Shown here: positions 12,242 through 22,687 of the stretch, piece after piece
Numbering within the stretch: the stretch's first letter is position 1
How the letters are laid out: each line of letters starts with the position of its first letter
From: Diphasiastrum complanatum
Lineage: Eukaryota; Streptophyta; Lycopodiopsida; Lycopodiales; Lycopodiaceae
Assembly (NCBI GenBank): GCA_029204225.1
Contig: CM055106.1
Location: 35,438,361 to 35,502,360, forward strand
Direction of reading: 5' to 3'
Length of the DNA: 64,000 nt
Program-made: the position numbers and the translations under genes
Notes under the pieces: model-generated
What the model was told of the DNA's origin: nothing
Databases searched by the model: none
What the model saw: only the letters and a program-made list of their open reading frames with translations

Positions 12242-13040
12242 CTAAAGGCTGAAATGAGCTAAATCCTTGGTTTTCATTCAATTTGATCACATTTTTTTAT
12301 CTAAATCTTGTGTAGATTGGATCTTAGCATCTAGTATTGATTCTAGAACTCAAAGTGAGTTAAATACATTGGAGATTGGTGTTGTGTGACTTCATTTGCA
12401 GGTGTTTAGGTGTCTAATACCAGAGGCAAGGTTGAATTCAATTCACATTACCAAGATAGCAAGTTTTGCTTGCTCCAAGCATTGATTTCTAAGCGAGTTT
12501 TGGAGGTGATTTCATAGAGGAGGCTTTCTAGCATTCAAGGAGAGGGAAGATCAGAGTTTTGGGGACTCTTAAAGGCTGTTCTAAGGTGTAGTAGACACCT
12601 CCTAAAGTGATTTAGGTTCAGTCCAACCATTGCTTGACTTATGCACCAAATTAGATCAATTTTTCATCAATTTTGATCATTTTTTGCTTGTGATTGGATA
12701 GTAGATTGTGTTGCATCCTCATTAAGTTCCATTTAGATCTTTTACAAGTGATTTTGGAAGTATATTAGGTTGCTGAAATTCACTCTTCATCAGATCATTT
12801 GGAAGCTTTAATGTTCTTTATAGAAAGAGGGGCAATTCTACTAGTATTGTCTACTTCAATCAAGCAAGTGCATTGTTTCTAGTATTCTATGATTTGATTT
12901 TGTTAGAGATCATTCTTAGATCTTTATAGGAAGTATATTAATGATCTTTTCAGGTCCCTAAGAAGTGGGATAAGGTAGACCTTCAATCAAATCAATAGAA
13001 GTAACCTTCATTTGTGTCAAGTCCTTGATTAGGAGACTAG

Positions 13041-16000
13041 ATGGCATCTATAAATGCATATCTTTTGGATACTAATGAAAGGCTCAACAAAACTAACTAT
13101 TCCATATGGAAAGTTAGAATGGAATCTATCATGATCATGCAAGATCTGATGGAAATTGTAAATGGTAAGGAGGGTGAACCTATTCATCCTCAAGAAAAAG
13201 CCAAATACATCAAGAGGTGCAATGTTGCACTACATTGCATAAAAATGAATGTTGCAAATGAACTCTTAAGAGAGGTAGGAGATTGCACTTCAGCTCAAGA
13301 TGCTTGGGAGACTTTGCAAAAGGTCTATGAATCCAAGAACCAAACTAGAATGTTAGCTTTGAAGAATCAAATCTATAGAAGCTATCAAAAGAAAGGAGAG
13401 AGTGCACATACTTTTGTCCTAAGAGTAAAGGAATTGAACAAAGAGCTAGCCTTTATAGGTGACCCTATCAAGGATGAAGAGCTTGTTCAACTCATATTGA
13501 ATGGACTAAGCTTTGAATTTGACAATTTGGTTCAGGGATATGCAATTATGGGTAAGCTACCCATACTTGAAGAACTCCAAGGCACACTCATGGCCGAGGA
13601 ATCAAGAAGGAGCCAAATGCAAGAGAGGATGGATAGGCTTTCCATCCAAGGTGGAGATGACCAAGCTCTCTTCACCAAAGGCAAAGGCAAGTCCAAAGGC
13701 AAAGGATCAACATTCAAGAAGTCTACAAAGCTTGAGGATCAAGAAGGACCCCCAAAGGCATCTCCATCAACCACCAAAGTCAAGAAGGACAAATCAAAGG
13801 TGAAGTGCTACTATTGTAGCAAGATGGGGCATTATGCCTCGGAATGCTTCAAGAGGAAGCAAGATCAAAGCCAAGCCAACATGAGCAAAGAGGAGGAGGA
13901 GGAGAGTTCACATGAGGACTCTCTCATGATGTCCATATTTTCTTCAACAAACTTCAAAGGAGAAGATCCTTGGTGGATTGACTCGGGTGCTAGTTCACAC
14001 ATGACTAGTAAAAGGGAATTTTTCTCTTCTCTCTTATCTTATGATGGACCTATAAAGTCTATCTATACAGCAAATGATGAAGCTTGTAAGATTGAAGGAG
14101 TTGGTAGCATTCCCCTTTGCTTAGGATCTTCCAAAAAGATCAACATAGAAGGTGTTTTGTACATTCCTACAATAACAAAGAATCTACTAAGTGTTGGCCA
14201 AATGGTAGACAATGGTTTCAATGTTGACTTTGCTTCAAATGAATGTTTCATCAAGAAGAAGGGTAAGATAGTGGCTAAGGGCATTAGACTTGGCAAACTT
14301 TATAAGCTGGATGCATTTGTGGATACTAATGTTGTTATGTTGGCCGAGAAGAGCAAGATATCTACCTTTACTTTATGGCACAAAAGACTTGGACATGTCA
14401 ACTCGGGTTCCATGGAGGCTATGATCAAGGAGGAGTATGCTTTAGGCCTACCAAGGTCTATTGGGAAGGAAGACAAGGTTTGTGAAGCTTGTGCCTTATC
14501 CAAGGCACATAAGAAGGTGTTTCCTAACTCCATCACAAAGTCATCTCATCCTCTTGAACTCATACACTCGGATGTGCACATTGCTAGCACCAAATCTAAT
14601 GGAGGTTCATGCATGTTTTTAACCTTCATTGATGACTACTCAAGATATTGTTGGGTGTTCTTACTTTCCTTCAAGTCTCAAGTATTTGATACTTTTGTAA
14701 AGTTCAAGCTATTTGTGGAAAAGCATCAAGATTCTTAGAAGTGACAATGGTGGAGAATTCATCTCCAATGAGTTCAAGGCCTTTTGTGAGGAGGAAGGGA
14801 TCAAGAAAGAGACTTCTTGTCCTTACACTCCTCAACAAAATGGAGTTGCTGAAAGAAGGAATAGAACATTATATGAATGTTCTAAGGCTTTAGGATTAGA
14901 TGCTTGTTTGCCCAAATCCTTTTGGGGTGAGTCTCTTGTATGTGCAAACTACTTGATGAATAGGGTGTCTTGCAAAGCAATTGAAGGCAAAACTCCTTAT
15001 GAGATGTTGTATGGAAAGAAACCCAATCTTAATCACTTGTAATTTTTTGGGTGTATATGTTATGTGCATGTGCCATTGGACACAAGAACCAAGGAGGATC
15101 CATCTTCCACAAGAGAGATCATGCTTGGATATGCAAGCTCAAGCAAGGGCTACAAAGTCTATCTCTCATCCTTGAACAAATTTGTTGTTTCAAGGGATGT
15201 CATCTTTGATGAAAATCATATGCATATGCTTGAAGAAGGCTCAAGTGCTCCAACAATCAAGAAGAAGATGGCCGAGGAGCAAGATCTTGGTTTTGAGGAG
15301 GAGCTCATGGAGGAGCAAGCACCAAACCCACCTATCACACCAAGGAGATCTTCAAGGGCAAAAGTGGAGCCATAAAGGCTCACATATCAAGGCAAAGGAC
15401 AGCAAGTTGAGGGTATCTCATCCACTTCTTATGCTTTATCTAGTTTTGAAGAACCATCTAATGTTGAAGATGCATTGAACTCCAAAGAATGGTATAAAGC
15501 TATGTTGGATGAGTATGATGCCTTGATTGAGAATGAAACTTGGTTGCTTGTTGAGAGACCTCAAAGGAATGTAATAGGATGCAAGTGGGTCTTCAAGCTT
15601 AAGTTGAATGCAAATGGGAGTGTTAACAAACATAATGCAAGATTAGTTGCAAAAGGTTATGCTCAAGAGAGAGGGATAGACTATGAGGAAACTTTTGCAC
15701 CCGTGGCCAAGATGGTCACAATAAGGCCAATCATTGCACTTGCATCACATTTTGGATGGATTCTATGTCAAATGGATGTCTCTAATGCTTTCTTGAATGG
15801 TTTTTTGGAAGAGGATATCTATATGGAGCAGCCACAAGGGTTCATCAAGCATGGAATGGAGAACAAAGTATGCCATCTCCAAAGAAGCATCTATGGCTTG
15901 AAGCAAGCCTCGAGATCTTGGAATTCAAGACTACATTGCTATCTTATTTCACTTTCTTTTGTTCAAAGTGAATATGATCCCACTCTTTACATTAAGTTTG

Positions 16001-16995
16001 ATGATGTTGGTATTGTACTTTTACTCATTTATGTAGATGACATCATCATTAGTGGAAATAGTGTTGATGGTAATGAAAAAATCAAGATAGATCTATCCTT
16101 AGAGTTCAAAATGGTAGATCTAGGGTGTCTTCACTTCATCTTAGGCATAAAAGTACTTAGAGGGTCTGATTTTATCTTTATAAGTCAAGTAAACTATTCT
16201 CAAAGTCTTTTGAAGAAGTTTAAGATGGAAGTATGCAAAAGTGTTGACACACCAATGGAGCAAGATGTAAAAGTGCCAAATGAAGATGATGAAAGATCCT
16301 TCATGGACATCACTTTGTCTAGGCAACTTATAGGTTCCTTAATGTGGATCACTATAACTAGACCAGATCTTAGCTTTAGTGTGTGTAGGTTGAGCCAATC
16401 CATGCAAAAGCCATTGAATATCCATTGGAAAAAGGCTAAGAGGATTCTAAGATACATCTCGGGTACATTGGATTTTGGGATTCTATATAGAGGAGATGTG
16501 ATTAACCTTCATGCATTTAGTGATTCAGATTTTGCAGGGGACAAGAGGGATAGGAAATCAACAAGTGCCTATTCAACTTTCATAGGAGAAGGTGTGGTTT
16601 CATGGCTTTCAAAAAAGCAAGAAACTATATCTCTATCTTCAACCGAGGCCGAGTACAAAGCTTTGACAACCACTACAAAGGAGGTACTTTGGATCAAGAG
16701 ATTATTGGTGGAGCTAAAGATCATGGATTCAGAGGAGGCACCAATCATCTACAATGACAATATATCAGCCCAACACCTTGCATCTAACCCAATCTTCCAT
16801 GCAAGATCTAAGCACATTGAGATATGCCATCACTTTGTGAGAGAAATGGTGCAAGCCAAGGAGATTGCTTTGGAGCATGTTCCAAGCAATGAATGTGTAG
16901 CTGTTCTACTTACTAAACCACTTCAAAAGACACCTTTTATGAAGTTCAGATCATCACTTGGAGTGATTAGTAAAGCAATGATTGAACCAAGCTAG
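13041..16995 (+). pseudogene. Copia-1 gag-pol polyprotein (broken)
   Basis: The polyprotein starts at the ATG at 13041 after a ~800-bp leader. Gag is followed by a CX2CX4HX4C zinc knuckle (13806-13847), the aspartic protease motif WWIDSGASSHMT near 13970, the integrase HHCC finger (LWHKRLGH ... CEACALSKAHK), the integrase catalytic residues in HSDVH, FIDDYSR and RSDNGGEF, RT with YVDDIIISG near 16030, and RNase H with SDSDFAG and SLSSTEAEYKAL. Three lesions are visible: a frameshift near 14725 just before RSDNGGE, and two in-frame TAA codons at 15040 and 15373. Apart from these the frame is continuous, so inactivation is recent. The stop after RNase H lies 14 bp before the 3' LTR. Confidence 0.93.
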
Positions 16996-17000
16996 ATAGT

Positions 17001-17009
17001 GAGGAGGAG
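17001..17009 (+). promoter_or_regulatory. Copia-1 polypurine tract
   Basis: GAGGAGGAG directly precedes the 3' LTR, where plus-strand DNA synthesis is primed. The same tract precedes the 3' LTRs of Copia-2 and Copia-3, and a shorter AGGAGGAG that of Copia-4. Confidence 0.85.
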
Positions 17010-17691
17010 TGTTAAAAATTCACAATTCTAGCTTGACTAGTTTTGGTCATATGACTTGTAAATAGTTAGATGGTCATGATGTGGCTTGTCAAACGTGCCA
17101 AATAGCATAGGATTCCATTCATAAGGATGTTCTCAAGTAGACCTAAGTGTTAGAACCTTTGGAATGAGTCCAGATTATGCTTAGATACAAGGGAGAAAAA
17201 ATAGGAGCTATTTTTGGTAATTTTTGCATTGTTGAGAGATCTCCAAGATTCCAACCTTAACTTGGCAGGGATGAAAGATCCACCAAAATTAGCATTAGGG
17301 ATAGGTTTAGGGCTACTCATACCTACCCAAAACCGTGATGGATCATGTATATATAGGTGATGATATCTCACCAAAATCAATCAAGCAATTTCATGTTTTT
17401 TCTCTCATAATGATGCAATTGCTCTCTATGTTCATAATTGTTTGAGTACTTGTGATTACTAATGATTATAGGATTGAATGTAGGTCTGGTGTACAGTACT
17501 CAGACTGTGGGAGGCCGTACTTTCACACGTGTGAAGCCTTCTTCAAGGATTTGGGCCATTTAGTGAGGTTCAAGCATAGATTTTTGATGGATTTTGATGG
17601 TTCAACTTGTGCTAATCTTATGAAATCATAATCTATTGTTTCCCTCATCATTTCAAGTGTTTTAGGATCCTTATTTGCTGTAATTTTTACA
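17010..17691 (+). repeat. Copia-1 3' LTR
   Basis: 682 bp, the same length as the 5' LTR with about 13 substitutions and no length change. It carries the intact ACACGTGTG palindrome at about 17524 and the TATA-like motif at about 17347. Confidence 0.95.
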
Positions 17692-18144
17692 ACAAGTACA
17701 AATGTTTTTTCTGTGGAAAGAAAGGACATTTTGCATCATGATGTCTCAAGAAGAAGAAGGCACAAGAGAGCAAACAAAACAACATTGCACATCAGGAGGA
17801 GGAGGAGGATGAAGAGTCATCCTTGATGTTTTCCAACAAACCACCATCATCCAAGAGCAACACCAATGATTCTTGGTGGATTGATAGTGGGGCTAGTTCC
17901 CACATGACATATCAAAAGGACATATTCTCCACTTTACTTTCTTACAATGATTTACATAGATCAATCTATACTGCAAATAGTCAAGAATGTAAGATAAGTG
18001 GAATAGGAACAATTCTCTTGTATGTGGGATCATCTAAAAAGATGAATCTTGATAATGTTCTTTATGTTCCTAAGTTAACCAAGAATTTGCTTAGTGTTGG
18101 CCAGTTAATGGATAATGGACTAGATGTACAATTTAAGCATGGAA
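17692..18144 (+). pseudogene. Copia-2 gag end and protease (left part)
   Basis: The frame opens in a zinc knuckle (CFFCGKKGHFAS) that contains an in-frame TGA in place of the residue before its last Cys. An acidic linker follows, then the protease motif WWIDSGASSHMT near 17876 and the conserved NVLYVPKLTKNLLSVGQL. It is cut off after FKHG by the Copia-3 LTR. The downstream half lies at 22688. Confidence 0.88.
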
Positions 18145-18845
18145 TGTGAAAGTACTGTACTTTAGGACCATAAATGGATCTACAAAAGATCCACAAGAGT
18201 GATTGGATGCTTGCTTAACAATCTATCAAAAAACTAGACACAAAAAAGTTGATCTAGATTGGCAATTTGACAAACAACAAGCATTAACAATCAAAAGCAT
18301 TGATAAACATTGAAATCCGAGCCCACACGTGTGTAATACAGGCTGTAGTACGGCCTTCAACCTGAGAAACAAGTAGAAATTGATTTGGTTTCATTTGGAT
18401 CACAAAAACTCAATGTACATAGTGAACTAGCTTGAGATTGCCAATGAGCTCCAAAAATTTTCTATCTTCTCACTATGGAGAGAGGGAATACATAGCAAAT
18501 TCGACTTCCTTCTTGAAGTTAGGTGAATTTCCAGCATGTAATAAGGAAGTTAACTCACTCTCCTTGACCTAAAATGAAACCCTAGTCTATTTCCTAGAGT
18601 TATGCTTGGTAGGTAGCTAGTTGGTCAAATTTTCACCTTAAACTTAGGTGTAGGTCCTATAAAGTAGGGATGACCACCAAATGGACATGACCAACTCTCT
18701 TGACTTGACCTAACCTACATTAGGATGGGTTTCCCATGTAGCATCATGGCCTCACATGTGTGGGACCCACTTGTGTACACAATTTACACTATTCTACATG
18801 GTTTTTGATCAAGCTAGATTTGCCAATTTTTGGCAATTCTTCACA
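18145..18845 (-). repeat. Copia-3 3' LTR
   Basis: 701 bp with TG...CA ends. The element-sense polypurine tract GAGGAGGAG lies just outside its right end (from 18846). Contains the CCACACGTGTG palindrome at about 18322. Confidence 0.93.
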
Positions 18846-19055
18846 CTCCTCCTCAAATTTAGCTTGATCTATTTACAACTCTCTTGATAGATCAATGAAA
18901 GCTTTTAGAAGTGTCTAAAAAATCCAGCTACAACGAAGGAACTTTTGAGACTCCAATAGAGAATGATGTCCATGAAGGATCTTTCACCACCTCTTAGAGG
19001 ATCCCTTACAAGATGTTCCATAAATGTGTCTATATACATGTAGCACTCTTCAAAA

Positions 19056-20266
19056 CTAAACATCATGCAAAGCCATGGATTCCAAGGCATTTTGTGCACT
19101 TGAAGATACATCAATGAAAATATTAAGTGCATAAATAATGTTGCCAAAGACAACTTGTCTTGCTTGATCCATATGATTGAGCCTAGATGGCTCCATCTTG
19201 ATACTCAAGATTCTTCTTGGAGTCCTCGGTTCTTGAGCTTGAACCTCCACTTGACTTGACTCCAAAACATCAATGAATTGAATAATGTGTTGATCCAAAG
19301 GTGCTTCTTCAAGTTTACAAATCTTCCACTCTTGAAAGATCACATTTCCACCATTGACAAATTCTTTGGTTGAAAACAAGTAGATTCTACAATCTCTACT
19401 TGAAGAGCAAAACACTACCATTATTCCTATCATTGAAATAGGATAATCTTTGGTCCTTACATTGGAATGATCATGCACAAAGCATGTGGAAAGATTTTCA
19501 AAGCAAATGATGTTTCATCTTTTATGACTCTATTCAAACTATTACAAAAATAGTTATCCAATGAAATTGCTTTATCAACAACAAATGTAGATTTCAAAGC
19601 ATCCCATTTCATTGTCTTGTCATACAAAGTAATAAACACCATGGATCTTAAAGGTAAGAAACAAGTCACCTCATGTCTACTAATACTTTCCAAAAAGTAT
19701 TCAAAGATAGTAGACTCTCCAATGCTCACCACCCTTGCAAGATGCACACTTGAATGGACAATTTGCATGCAATTTGATGACTCGGCCATTGTCATTGAGG
19801 ACTCCCTTGGAACTCTCATGCTTTGAGGCTGATCCTCAATATCTTCCTCCTTTTGATGGTCCTCCTCAATGCAAGCAAGATCACACTTTGCCAAGATCTC
19901 CTTTTGAGTGATCTCCTCATTTGCCAAGCTCATTCTTTCAAAAGCAACACTTGCTTCCAACTTAAACAATCTTCCATGCTTAAATCCCTTTGCAATGCAA
20001 ACATCATTCTTCAAGATGAAACAAACACCATGCTTAAAGTGGACATCCAAACCACTTTCTAAAAGTAAACCAACACTAAGCATATTCTTGGTGATTGATG
20101 GTACATAAAGGACATTTTCTAGATCCATGCATTTTGAGGATTCTAGACACAAAGATATGGTGCCAACACCATCTATCCTACACTCTTCATCATTTGCAGT
20201 AAAGACAAACTTTTTAGCAGCATTGAAAGAGTGTAAGGTTGAGAAAAAGTCCTTTTCACAAGACAT
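19056..20266 (-). pseudogene. Copia-3 protease/integrase remnant
   Basis: Directly after the gag stop the minus strand reads IDSGASYHMSCEKDFF (protease) and then NVLYVPSITKNMLSVG. The integrase region is badly altered: the expected HSDVH reads HSSVH, the D-D-E spacing is lost and the text drifts. A second frame (19478-19056) keeps the integrase-to-RT linker ending in an FGNIIYALN-like segment. Below it only short scraps remain (near 18970-19000) where RT and RNase H should be. About 1.6 kb is missing compared with Copia-1. Confidence 0.8.
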
Positions 20267-20290
20267 GTGATAGCTAGCCCCACTGTCAAT

Positions 20291-21229
20291 TCACCAATTG
20301 TCTCTTGAATTGCTATTGCTTGTTGGTGAGGATGTAGATGCCATCAAGAATACATCTACTTCATCCTCCTCCTCCTTTGCAAGGTTTCCTTGTTTGTCCT
20401 CCTCCACTTGTGCTCTTAGCCTCTTGTAGCATTCAGATGCATAATGCCCCTTCCTTCCACAAAAGAAGCATTTTTGCTTTGACTTGTCCTTTGAGCTTGA
20501 TGCATCATCCTCTTCTTTGGCCTCCTTTGGATGCTTCTTCTTTCCATTGGTCTTCTTTTTGCCCTTGAATGAGAAATTGGCTTTCTCATCACCATCCTGC
20601 AAAGACAAGGAACTCATCCTAGATTTTGCATGGAGCATCCTACACTCTTCAGCCACTAATACACTGTGAAGTTTTTCTATAGTTGGCAAAGTGTCTTGGA
20701 TGGCAAAACTTTGGACCAAATTTGCAAAGTCATCTCCTAGACCATTAAGGACAATTTGTACAAGCTCTCCATCATGAATCTTCTCTCCAATGGAAGCCAA
20801 CTCCCTATTTAGAGACTTGATTTTGAGTACATAATCCTGTGCACTCTCCTCACTTCTTCTCATGCTTTGCAAAATTTGATTTCTAAGCATAAGAACTCTA
20901 GAAGTGTTGCTAGACTCATAGATTGATTTTAAAGACTCCCAAGCCTCTTTAGCACTAGTACATGCTGATACTTCTCTCAACAAATCATTGCTCACATTCA
21001 TCTTCACACAATGAAGTGCAAGCCTAGATCTCTTCTTGTATCTAGCTAACTCCTGTGCACCTAGAGGTTCATCTTCATCTTCAATCAAGAACTCATAAAG
21101 GTCTTGGAGCACTAAGAGTGACTCCATTCTAACCTTCCAAATAGCATAATTTGTAGAATTCAACCTCTCACTAGCTTCTAGAAGGTATGCTCCAGCAGAT
21201 CCCATCTTACTAGTGACTTCTACAAACAA
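20291..21229 (-). CDS. Copia-3 Gag (intact frame, 312 residues)
   Basis: The structural protein of the virus-like particle. The frame is open from an ATG at 21229; the family start motif MGSAGAYLLEASERLN nine codons later is the more likely true start, by comparison with Copia-1, Copia-4 and Copia-9. A Lys-rich linker is followed by the zinc knuckle CFFCGRKGHYASEC near residues 250-265. The frame ends at a TGA at the Trp codon before IDSGAS, so gag is separated from protease by a single nonsense change. An undamaged gag beside a lost pol is typical of a parasitic non-autonomous element. Confidence 0.8.
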   Translation of the reverse strand: MFVEVTSKMGSAGAYLLEASERLNSTNYAIWKVRMESLLVLQDLYEFLIEDEDEPLGAQELARYKKRSRLALHCVKMNVSNDLLREVSACTSAKEAWESLKSIYESSNTSRVLMLRNQILQSMRRSEESAQDYVLKIKSLNRELASIGEKIHDGELVQIVLNGLGDDFANLVQSFAIQDTLPTIEKLHSVLVAEECRMLHAKSRMSSLSLQDGDEKANFSFKGKKKTNGKKKHPKEAKEEDDASSSKDKSKQKCFFCGRKGHYASECYKRLRAQVEEDKQGNLAKEEEDEVDVFLMASTSSPTSNSNSRDNW

Positions 21230-21974
21230 GAAATAGATTTGATTGACTTGAAACTCACAAAGGTCTCACACTTGCAGTGTTTCACTCAAATTTGATTTCT
21301 AATCCAACAAATGGACTTATGATCACAGTTCTGTCACTCCCTCACAAAGCTGGAATGAAGATAAGATGAAGTGAAAACTACTTTCAAACAAATCTTGCCA
21401 AGAAATGGATTTGATTGTCTCTAGAAACTCACTAAGGTCTCTCTCTTGTAGTTTTTCACTCAAATTAGATTTCTAATCCAACAAATGGACTTATAATCTC
21501 AGTTCTAGCACTCCCTCACAAAGTTGGAATGAAGATAAGATGATGTGAAATCTACTTACAATCAAATCTTGCCAATTTTGACTATTTTTGGACAAAAAAA
21601 TGACTTAATCTCTTTCTTCCTTCTTGGTGTACTTTCAAGACCTGTTTTTAACCTTAATAGGACTTGAACTCAGCCTAGATTAATTAGATTCCATGAAACA
21701 AATTCAAATCTAATCAATGGCACTCAATCATTAAGAATTACATCAAAAGCTCACAAATTAAATTTCTTTGGATCAAATGAATACCATGCTTTAAATGCAG
21801 GTTCAGAGGTACCCACACATGTGGACAGTATGGATTTGGACCCCTACCAAGTTTGGGATCAAATCTCCTCACCAAAATCAAGATTCTAGCTTGCCCTCTC
21901 AATACTAGTTTTCAGCACCAAAACTTGCTAAAAATGGATTTGCATTAGATCAATGGCTTATGCTCTTGTACTTG

Positions 21975-21986
21975 GCTCTGATACCA
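21975..21986 (-). promoter_or_regulatory. Copia-3 primer binding site
   Basis: The plus strand reads GCTCTGATACCA, the reverse complement of the initiator tRNA-Met PBS, immediately inside the right LTR. Confidence 0.93.
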
Positions 21987-22687
21987 TGTGAAAGTACTGT
22001 AATGTAGGACCATAAATGGATCTACAAAAGATCCATAAGAGTGATTGGATGCTTGCTTAACAATCTATCAAAAAACTAGACACAAAAAAGTTGATCTAGG
22101 TTGGCAATTTGACAAACAACAAGCATTAACAATCAAAAGCATTGATCAACATTGAAATTCGAGCCCACACGTGTGTACTACAGGCTATAGTATGGCCTTA
22201 AACCTGAGAAACAAGTAGAAATTGATTTGGTTTCATTTGGATCACAAAAATTCAATGTACATAGTGAACTAGCTTGAGATTGCCAATGAGCTCCAAAAAT
22301 TTTCTATCTTTTCACTATGGAGAGAGGGAATACATAGCAAATTCGACTTCCTTCTTGAAGTTAGGTGAATTTCCAGCATGTAATAAGGAAGTTAACTCAC
22401 TCTCCTTGACCTAAAATGAAACCCTAGTCTATTTCCTAGAGTTATGCTTGGTAGGTAGCTAGTTCGTCAAATTTTCACCTTAAACTTAGGTGTAGGTCCT
22501 ATAAAGTAGGGATGACCACCAAATAGACATGACCAACTCTCTTGACTTGACCTAACCTACATTAGGATGGGTTTCCCATGCAGCATCATGGCCTCACATG
22601 TGTGGGACCCACTTGTGTACACAATTTACACTATTCTACATGGTTTTTGATCAAGCTAGATTTGCCAATTTTTGGCAATTCTTCACA
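21987..22687 (-). repeat. Copia-3 5' LTR
   Basis: 701 bp, colinear with the left copy with about 15 substitutions and no length difference. The CCACACGTGTG palindrome lies at about 22164. Confidence 0.93.

Larger units (their letters stand above)
11548..17691 (+). mobile_element. Copia-1: near-complete Ty1/copia retrotransposon
   Basis: A 6144-bp element with two 682-bp LTRs, a PBS, one gag-pol reading frame in copia order (gag, protease, integrase, RT, RNase H) and a polypurine tract. The LTRs differ at about 13 positions (1.9%), so the insertion is fairly young. Flanking pentamers are CCAAG on the left and ACAAG on the right, a 4/5 match that may be a mutated target-site duplication. The right flank is Copia-2 gag sequence but the left flank is not, so the locus has also undergone deletion or rearrangement. 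Confidence 0.92.
18145..22687 (-). mobile_element. Copia-3: internally deleted copia inside Copia-2
   Basis: A 4543-bp element in minus orientation with 701-bp LTRs at both ends, PBS at 21975-21986 and polypurine tract beside the left LTR. The LTRs differ at about 15 of 701 positions (2.1%). Flanks are TGGAA on the left and TGGAG on the right, a target-site duplication with one mutation. Removing the element restores the Copia-2 frame. RT and RNase H are absent, so mobility would have depended on enzymes from other elements. Confidence 0.92.
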
